Below, piece after piece: positions 56,800 to 64,000 of a stretch of 64,000 bases of DNA (its first letter is position 1; every line of letters starts with the position of its first letter). Below the pieces are notes generated by a model. It searched no databases, had not been told where the DNA came from, and was given only the letters and a program-made list of their open reading frames with translations. A program made the translations under genes and the position numbers. The stretch lies in assembly GCA_004794785.1 (NCBI GenBank), contig SJOL01006490.1:1131516-1195515 (forward strand), in the 5' to 3' direction. The DNA is from Opisthorchis felineus. Taxonomy: Eukaryota; Platyhelminthes; Trematoda; Opisthorchiida; Opisthorchiidae.

Positions 56800-58465
56800 C
56801 ATCCTTACGGTTTGAGAAACAAATAAGCCGGATTCAAAGGTGGCGAGGTCCTGGTGAACAGTCTGACAACCATACTGCGGAAGATTTGGAACGAAAACAG
56901 AATACCAACCGAATAGAGCTTCTCGACCGTCATCCCAGTTTTCAAAAAGGGAGCGAGAACGTCATGTGAAAACCATTGTGGTATCAGCCTGGTATCCGTC
57001 GCATCTAAGGTGCTCTCTGGCATTATTTTGCGCAGGTTGATGGATTATCAGCAGAGACAGATTCGTGAGAATCAAGCTGGGCTTCGCCCCGGTCGAGGAT
57101 GTATCGACCATACCTTTACCATGAGACAAAGTCTTGAACAGCGCCACTCCTTCAGACGTCCCACGTTGGTCGTTTTTCTGGATTTGAAAGCTGCTTTTGA
57201 TTCTGTCGATCGTCAGCAACTGTGGTAGTGTATGGCGATTAAAGGTGTCCCTTCCAAATTTCTATCCCTTATGAGGGCACTGTATGCGAACTCCTGTGGG
57301 CGCGTACGAGTATACGGGAAGCTCTCGCCAGAGTTCACCACGTCCAGTGGTGTAAGACAAGGCTGTCCTCTTTCCCATTTTCTCTTCAACTTTGTGATAG
57401 ATATGCTGCTTGAAATTTAGCTGCCCGCCTCTGAAACTTCGGGAGTCGAAATGCTCCCGGGACGTTCGCTCACAAACATTGAGTATGCAGACAATATTGC
57501 TCTCCTTGGTTCAGATCCTTCCCAAATGCAAACGATTTTAAATAACTTAAATAACTCCGCCGCACGGTTTGACATGCGCTTTACACCTGTAAAGTGTAAA
57601 GTGCTGCTACAAGACTGGGTGGGATCAAACCCACACCTCATGCTTTCATATGAGCCAATCCACGTGGCAGATAAATTTCTTTACCTGGGCAGCTGTATAA
57701 GTTCCGGTGGACTGGCTGGAGATGAGATTAGTTCTCGAATTGGGCAGCTTTTGCCAACCTCCGACACCTATGGCGCAGACGTGACGTGAGTTTGTCTGTC
57801 AAGGGAAGAGGTTACACTGCGGTGATGTGATCTATGCTGCTTTATGGATCAGAGACGTGGCCCCTACGCGCAGAGGACATACGGAAGGTTTCAGTGTTTG
57901 ATCATCGGTGTCTGCGAAGAATTGGTCAGGTCTGGTGGGGACATCGGATTAGTAATGCTGAGGTACGCCAGATGGTCTTAGGAAGAAGGAACTCTCCCGC
58001 GATAGGTGGAGTACTCACGCTTCATAGGCTGCGCTGGTTGAGACATGTACTCCGCATGCCAGAAGACCGTCTACCTCGCAGAGATCTTTTCGCCCAGCCC
58101 TATGCTGAGTGGAAACGACCGAGGTGGACAGTTTATGACCTGGCAACGAAGTACGAAAACACTAACCTGTAAACTTAGTCGGGTGGGCAACTGCCGCCTC
58201 CCTGGATGGGGACTCCGGGACTCAAATCACCAGTGGTTAACGACATTGGCAGAAGTGGCCCAATCGCGCAGTTAGTGGCGCTCATGCATCAAAGCTATCG
58301 CCTTCAATGCGTAGCTACCCAATTTCCGAACAAACTGAACATGCATTCGCCTCCAAGGCTTGGTTGTACGTTCTACATCCCCGTTTCCCGGTGATCGAAA
58401 CTGTAGCAGCTGGAACCAATGTGCCTATAGTACACGGTTTACAGCTGATAAATTGAATTGGATTC
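56800..58465 (+). mobile_element. RTE reverse transcriptase and 3' end, best-preserved RT
   Basis: From 56,850 the order is LTTILRKIWNENRIPTEW, VIPVFKKG, the fingers CGISLVSVASKVLSGIILRRL, QAGLRPGRGCIDHTF, VVFLDLKAAFDSVDR, the palm SSGVRQGCPLSHFLFNFVIDML, IEYADNIALLG (the usual YADDI is YADNI here, losing the second catalytic Asp), and RFTPVKCKVLLQDWV. The C-terminal part has FLYLGSCISSGG, LLYGSETWPLRAED, FDHRCLRRIGQVWWGHRIS and LRWLRHVLRMPEDRLPRRDLF, followed by an untranslated 3' end. Stops at 57,226 and 57,418 and frameshifts near 57,790 inactivate it. Confidence 0.85.
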
Positions 58466-58524
58466 AGTATAACAACAGTTAATACGTGCCCATTCAAATG
58501 ATGCCGGGGTGAATGTCATGGTTG

Positions 58525-58684
58525 TTGTCTGCTTATTATTATAGTCACTCTGTATACTCGTACTGAATTTTTGTGTGTACCTTTCAGCTCATTTGTGCTT
58601 GTTCTTAGACAAGCAAAACATTGTTTATTCTCGATAACTCGGACTCTTTTCTGGCTTGCGCTCGGATGCATTCTAAACGTCTCA
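58525..58684 (+). repeat. 160-bp direct repeat, right copy
   Basis: See the left copy at 55,990-56,149. Confidence 0.8.
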
Positions 58685-58729
58685 CCAGAGACTCTTGTTT
58701 GCTTGATATGCCAGCCGCATATCCATGCT

Positions 58730-58925
58730 ATGCGAACTTGTTGAGAACGAACACACTCTTGAAGTCAAAGAACACCAAGATTATCGAGCGTCTTGACGCA
58801 TACCTTTGCTCTACAAATTGAGGGAGTGTGAACTGTAGTCCATGGCCCCTCTTCGGCTGGAGTCCTGCTTGTTGTTCTCGAGTCTCGTCTTCATGAGCCA
58901 CCATCATCACCAGGGAACCGAAAAC
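58730..58925 (-). mobile_element. RTE reverse transcriptase fragment
   Basis: The minus strand reads TREQQAGLQPKRGHGLQFTLPQFVEQRYASRRSIILVFFDFKSVF, the finger-palm boundary of RTE, truncated on both sides. Confidence 0.65.
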
Positions 58926-59495
58926 TCATAACCAACCCACGCCACCCACTGCTAATAGTGACCTGGTCACCAACATCATCAGTAGCATAACATGAGTGCT
59001 CAACAACGATGCTTCTCTGCCTTACAACCATGATTTATTTGGTCTTATTGTAAAGAAGGAATAAAAGTGGGCGGGGAGGGAACTTGGTGCTAGCCTACCA
59101 GAATCATTCAAAAATACCTACACCTCCAGACACTCATTCAGGCAATCTGGATAAAAACTGGCAACAAGAACGCCATTGACATCGATTGGCAACCATATCC
59201 TGCAGCGTCTTCAACCAGGCGCAGTGGAGGTCACGCGGTCCCCATCCACCCCCACCCAGACTTTTTGTAATCTCCTTCATACTCATCTGCCAGGTCAAGA
59301 GTCGGCCACCTCTCTGCTTCCTCTGAATTGGGCACGGAAAACAGCACTCCCTTCGGCATACGCAAAACATGACCTAACCAACGCAACTTCCGGTGCAAGG
59401 CATATTCTTCGACGGAAGTCCCCGATGCAAAACCGAAAACTCGCTTTCTAATCGTCTCGCTGCCCATTCGCCGACAACAATCCACACGAGCTATG

Positions 59496-59692
59496 CTGGG
59501 CGTGATGACTCAGTGGTTAGAGCGAGAATTTACTGACCGGAAGGTCCGTGGTCCGAACCCGACCTCTGCATCTCGACTTCTTCCTTCTAGGCTTGGGCGA
59601 CCTGGCAGTATCCCAGCCCTCGTGCTTCCTTCGGGTGACATGGCAGCTAGGCACCGAAAGGGTGTTGCAGCTGAACGATACGATATATACGA
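59496..59692 (+). mobile_element. tRNA-derived SINE (family 1) inside RTE, 12-bp target-site duplication
   Basis: The head GATGACTCAGTGGTTAGAGC, B box GGTCCGAACCC, body TAGGCTTGGGCGACCTGGCAG and GCTAGGCACCGAAAGGG, and end TTGCAGCTGAACGAT are near consensus. ACACGAGCTATG (59,484-59,495) and ACACGATCTATG (59,693-59,704) flank it with one mismatch. Removing it restores the RTE sequence seen near 45,675. Confidence 0.9.
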
Positions 59693-59968
59693 CACGATCT
59701 ATGGTTCCGAGAAAACGGTTGTCGAACACCTGAAGACGTCTTAGTTCAGCAACTCGAACCGGCCAACTCTCACAGCGACACAACAAAACACCCCGTACTG
59801 TAGCCCGATATACATCTGTTGAGAATCGGGGACATACCGCTTTGACGCCATAGGTGTCTCAATTTAGCAAACGCGACTTGAGCCTTGCAGATTCATGCAT
59901 TGACCTCATTCGTCACACTACAATACGAACTAATAAAGCTTCCAAGATACGTAAAACGCTCCACAACT

Positions 59969-60338
59969 ATTAGGGGGAATTCCACACCGACACCGCGTGG
60001 CCGCTCGCAGTTGGGCGCCGCCATAGCCGAAAAGCCCATCCCGCACATGATTGGCCGAAAGTTAGGGCCGCTGGCCGGTCCGGCATCAAGCCGAGTTCTG
60101 ATTGGTCGAAAGTCTGGACCCACAGCCAATCATGACCCAGTATTCACCGAATGCCGGTTGCCAACGCCGCAACGAAAAGGCGGCAGAATTTCCAGAATGT
60201 TGTCGCCCTATAGAAGTGCTTTTGGCCTAATTTTGGGCGTTATTCTACGTTGTGCGCCTTTGGTGGTTGTTTTTGACCGGAAGGCTATTTTGGGAGGTTC
60301 AGACCGAGATCTAAGCTGAGGAAGATACCGTTATTGCA
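59969..60338. mobile_element. ~370-bp insert in RTE, candidate solo LTR
   Basis: It is flanked by ACAACT at 59,963-59,968 and 60,339-60,344, where uninterrupted RTE copies have one ACAACT. It starts ATTAGGGGGAATTCC and ends GTTATTGCA. It holds two diverged ~60-bp repeats (GATTGGCCGAAAGT and GATTGGTCGAAAGT) with CCAAT-type boxes and a TATAGAAG near 60,212. Base composition is GC-richer than the surroundings. It is non-coding. Clean TG...CA termini are absent, so the class is uncertain. Confidence 0.5.
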
Positions 60339-60433
60339 ACAACTTCGCGCACCTCGCCCTGGGTTGGAAGTGGCGTATTCAGTGGCTGCATATCCTTACA
60401 CTTTGGGGGCGCAAAGTGCATACCAAAGGACGG

Positions 60434-63420
60434 GATGACTTTGGCGAAAAACCTGCAAATCAAAAGCATTTCTGGAGACCACCAAGGCAGGAAGCAGACA
60501 AATATGCCGCAGAGGCCCCGTCGGAGCCTTGGACGCCACCCGGCGTACAGCTATTAAATGTGCTAACCTCTCTGGCAGCACACCTCTCGGCTCTCAACCT
60601 TCGGAGGCAGCAGAGACAGTGTTGAAAAGCTTGTCCATAAACTGTCTCAGTCTTTTCAACAAACTTCGCTATATTAAGCAGTCGACGTGCCTTGAACGGC
60701 CGTCCATAATCGCACTTACAGAAACCTGGCTCACACCGGACGTTTCTGAGCGGAGATCTCGGTGGACGGCTATTCTATTTTTTCGAGCTGGTTCAAAACG
60801 CGTGAGGGCTGGTGGGGTTGCGTTATATATAATTGCGTCGCTGCCCATCCCGATTGTCCTCTCTGACACCACTCCTGCACCTTTTTGCGATGCACTGTGG
60901 ATCCAAATCCCACTGCGCTGGACCGATTCTCTTCTTGGCGTGGTCTACCGTTGCCCCCGAGTCCTCCGGAAGTTGACCAATTCCTCACAAACGCCTTGAG
61001 CAACTCTCCTTCAGCTATCACCTCACACATCTCTTACTGATAGGTGATTTTAACGTTTCAAGGCCTCCCGGATGAAGCTCCAGCGCGTCGGGTCTAGCGG
61101 GCATTTTGCAGCGGCGCGGGCCAAAGTCGTTCAACAGAGCGCTTGAACTCAACATGTCGTCGCACCCACCAGATACCGCGCAGGCCAACTGCCATCCCTC
61201 CTGGATGGTAGAAAGAAAGACACCTCTTTGATCAGCTGTTAATTAACGCTACACTGGGACATTGTGACCACTGTGTTGACCTTCGATTTCATCTGCTACT
61301 GGGTCAGATGTACCGAAACCCGGATTTGAAACGCTTGCCGTGCAGACCTCTCACGAATGCGCATTTTTCTTGACCGGTTTAAACCTGGACCAGCTTCAGT
61401 GGAAAAGTTATGCAGGACCATTGCCCAGAGAGTCCATGAGGCTGACGCGAGGTTCGTCCGAAAAAAACCACGCAGTCAGATGGACCGCAAGCTACCTAAA
61501 AGGATTCGGCGTCTTCTGGAAAAGAGGTCTCAACTATTTTTCAAAAAGTAGATCACAGGAGACAGAAGTCTATCTGACACTTCACAAAATGCGGAACTAC
61601 TGTAAATGGGAATTCGACCAACGGAATATACTGAAACAGGCAACGATAATGTACCTCACCAGAAAAGAGAAGAACGTGCCTTTCAAGTGTTTATGACACC
61701 GCTTGAGAAATAAGCCAACTACCTACTTCTTGAGAGACAGGAACGTGGAGCCTGTAAGTGACCAAGTAGTGGTATCTGAAGTCTACATAGAACACTATAC
61801 AGACCTGTATTCTGCCCCTGTGACCTCGTCACATCAAATCTTGTCAAGGCGTAACAGCGGACGGCCTCTAACCAACTTGGTCCTCACAGAGGAGAACATT
61901 CGTCAGTTCCTGCACAAGATAAACCGGTTCTTCGCGTTGGGGCCAGACGAGGTCCATCCAAGGATCCCAAAGGAAACGTCGTTCACACTGGCAAAGCATT
62001 TCTGCCTGGAGTTTTGTCAGTCGCTTGACGAAGGTAGCCTTCCCTCTGCTTGGAAGAAGCAATTGTCACCCCAGTCTACAAAACTAGTGACCGACTATCG
62101 CCCGGAAGCTACGTGCTTGTTAGCCTCCCTAGCGCACCACGCAAGGTGATGGAATGCATTCTAAATCATGCCACCTTAAATCACCTCACAATCAGCAACT
62201 TGATATCATAAGTGCAGCAAAGAGTCCTCCCAAAGCGTTCTTGTGTGACGAACATGCTAGAATTGATGGGCAGCTTAACCCAAGCTAAGGGCGAATGATT
62301 CATTTCAGATGCCACATAGTTAGATTTCTTCTAAGCTTTCAATCAAGTCCCACAAGTTCCGCTGCTCCACAAACTAGAGTCCTACGGAATTCAAGGGGCA
62401 ATTCCACGCTGGATTAAGGCCAACCCCTCAGGCAAAATATTCCGAGTGGAAGTAGACTTGACTTACTCTTCTCCCGCGCCTGTCTACTTTAGAGTCCCAG
62501 AATGCACCGTTTTGGGACCACTTCTGTTTCTGATCTAGGTCGACGACTTTCCAGGTGTTCTTCCCAGTCCACGTCTCCTGAGGACGACATCAAATCCCAT
62601 AGTTCAGACGCCAGAGCCCTCGAAATGGGTGTAGACACTAAAAAGCAGTGGCCTCTGGGTTTGCACCTTACTCTGAATGAAGAAAATTGTGTCTATATTC
62701 CGCTTGGTGGCGACTCAGCAGGCGCCCTGTTCGTGCATGGCGAGAATGGACCAGAACATAATACCAGGATGAGCACAGAAAAGGATTTAGTTATCTGCCT
62801 TTCTTCAAAATTGTTCTCCTTACCTCACCATTGCAGGCTGGCTCAAAAGGCATTCAAGGTTTTACGGATGATGCGGCGCACTTTCTCCTGTACTACTCGC
62901 ATGGACCCCCGGATACTCCACGGGGCCTACGTCAACCGCTTCTTGAATGTGCCAACCAAGTTGTCTGCTCAGAACGCAAGAGACGCATCCCTCATTGAGC
63001 GTTTCCAACCGGCCGCTACGAAAACGGCAGCTGGTCATTAATGCGCGGACTATAAAGTGCGTTTCGCGTTGGTTGGCCTCTTTACCCCGGAGTATCGCCG
63101 CCTCCGAGGAGACCTAGTACTTATGCCCTGTTTTGGCAAGGTTTGGCAAACAGGTTTTTCAAGGTGGCGCAACTAACACACGGCAGGAATTTGGTGGGGA
63201 AATTTTTAGACTCAGAACGCGCACCTTCGTTAGGCAACAGTTTTTATAGTTTCGGGTAGTGCGTGGAATAACCTTGCTCCAAAGGTTGTTCAGACTACAT
63301 CTAAAACGAAGTTCAAAGCACATTTTGCCATACACCATTTGTTGCTAGAAGCAGACCGCTGTGCCGCAGTGACTGGCGAACCATACTCATACCTATTTTT
63401 TCAGTTCACGTATTAGCTTC
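60434..63420 (+). mobile_element. CR1-type retrotransposon, near full-length but decayed
   Basis: Endonuclease at about 60,620-61,060: LSINCLSLFNKLRYIKQ, PSIIALTETWLTPDV, AGGVALYI and LLGVVYR, then a LIGDFN-like trace at about 61,035. The reverse transcriptase runs from about 61,560: YFLRDRNVEPVSD, LTEENIRQFLHKINRFFALGPDEVHPRI, AKHFCLEFCQSLDEGSLPSAWK, DYRP (62,090), KVMECIL, LLHKLESYGIQGAIPRWI, and CTVLGPLLFLI-VDDFPGVLP with a stop inside. The C-terminus has PLGLHLTLNEENCVYIPLG, DLVICLSSKL, KAFKVLRMMRRTF and the 3' NNLAPKVVQTTSKTKFKAH block. At least ten stops or shifts. It begins where the RTE copy on the opposite strand ends. Confidence 0.8.
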
Positions 63421-64000
63421 TGGTTGAACTAAAGTCCCCATGGATTATCTAAGAAGCTCTCGCTCAACCAATCATTACGTCTGCTGCCCTCTTCACGTTA
63501 ACTCAGCCTTTGCACGACGGTGACCGTCTGATTGGATTCTTCAGCTGGGCTAAAAACTACTACAGCTCCACGCCTTGCTCACCATATCCTCGCCCGTGCC
63601 AACTAGTCCAACGACTAGCATCCATACTTGCTACCTCATCGGCTAAGTCCTCACCCTTCCGAAATTGCGCAACTAGTCTTCTACCTTCTGATCGACGGAC
63701 GCTCAGTGAAGAGCACGAGCCACAACTCTTACCACCAATGGTAGTCACCTGCATCGCTATCTGAATGTGCTACATACTCGCCGAGCACAAGTCCACTGCG
63801 CCCTCATACTACATCGGCAAACTCAGCTAGTCCTTCGTCGCTAGGTCAGCCAACAAAAATCCACGCTTTCGTGGGCTCGCTCTCATCCCTATTTAGGTTT
63901 TTCTATCGAACACCATTTTGCCTGATTCATCCAGGCACTCAGCAGACGTACTGATTCCATCCCAACTTCTTCTATTCCCAAGCTTCAAACTTCGGCAGTA
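63421..64000. other. No recognisable gene
   Basis: An 84-codon frame at 63,510-63,764 and a 64-codon frame on the other strand have no known motif. The sequence is C-rich on the plus strand and may be a further repeat. Confidence 0.35.

Larger units (their letters stand above)
58965..60430 (-). mobile_element. RTE 3' half interrupted by a SINE and a ~370-bp insert
   Basis: The minus strand from 60,430: KVIPSFGMHFAP-type trace, [24 protein letters not shown] (about 59,900-59,970), AELRRLQVFDNRFL (59,740), then past the SINE RMGSETIRKRVFGFASGTSVEEYALHRKLRWLGHVLRMPKG (59,480-59,350), [21 protein letters not shown] and the untranslated 3' tail to about 58,965. Confidence 0.75.

Overview
The window reads as a repeat-rich nuclear genome segment from a flatworm, most likely a digenean fluke. 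The reasons are eukaryotic genes split by introns, very short introns (33 to 47 nt) next to multi-kilobase ones, and intergenic DNA dominated by decayed RTE-type and CR1-type non-LTR retrotransposons plus a tRNA-derived SINE family. The organism call is inference; no rRNA or mitochondrial marker is present.

Four host genes are recognisable. (1) 1,478-1,961 (-): the first two exons of an insulin-degrading-enzyme-like M16 metallopeptidase, joined across a 40-nt intron. (2) 20,260-21,400 (+): a complete fibrillarin gene in four exons with 33-47 nt introns. (3) 33,395-39,407 (-): ADAT3, the non-catalytic subunit of the tRNA adenosine deaminase, in three phase-compatible exons. An unassigned, cleanly bounded exon (40,593-40,805) lies 1.2 kb upstream in a compatible phase. 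(4) 49,287-54,259 (-): a two-exon TMEM126-family gene whose 4.25-kb intron holds an RTE copy and three SINEs. Fibrillarin (2'-O-methylation of rRNA) and ADAT3 (wobble inosine in tRNA) both act in RNA modification, but there is no sign that they are co-regulated.

Layout: 1-10 kb, IDE exons, a hairpin repeat and many RTE pieces. 10-19 kb, a Ty3/gypsy RNase H remnant and long stretches without recognisable content. 19-21.4 kb, a CR1 fragment followed by fibrillarin. 22-32.5 kb, an RTE graveyard with a tail-to-tail pair of endonuclease halves and a 101-nt-arm foldback ending at the only ambiguous base (32,363). 33-41 kb, ADAT3 and the orphan exon. 41-49 kb, one RTE copy, a CA microsatellite and mostly unrecognised DNA. 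49-54 kb, TMEM126. 55-64 kb, nested inverted repeats, RTE, a SINE and a possible solo LTR inside another RTE copy, and a nearly full-length CR1-like element.

No retroelement reading frame is intact; all show stops, frameshifts or deletions. Insertion order can be read in several places because SINEs with target-site duplications interrupt RTE copies. I found no rRNA, functional tRNA, CRISPR or prokaryotic-type system. The best material for follow-up is the micro-intron architecture, the orphan exon, the foldback with an N, the nested inverted repeats at 56 kb and the RTE 5' structures.
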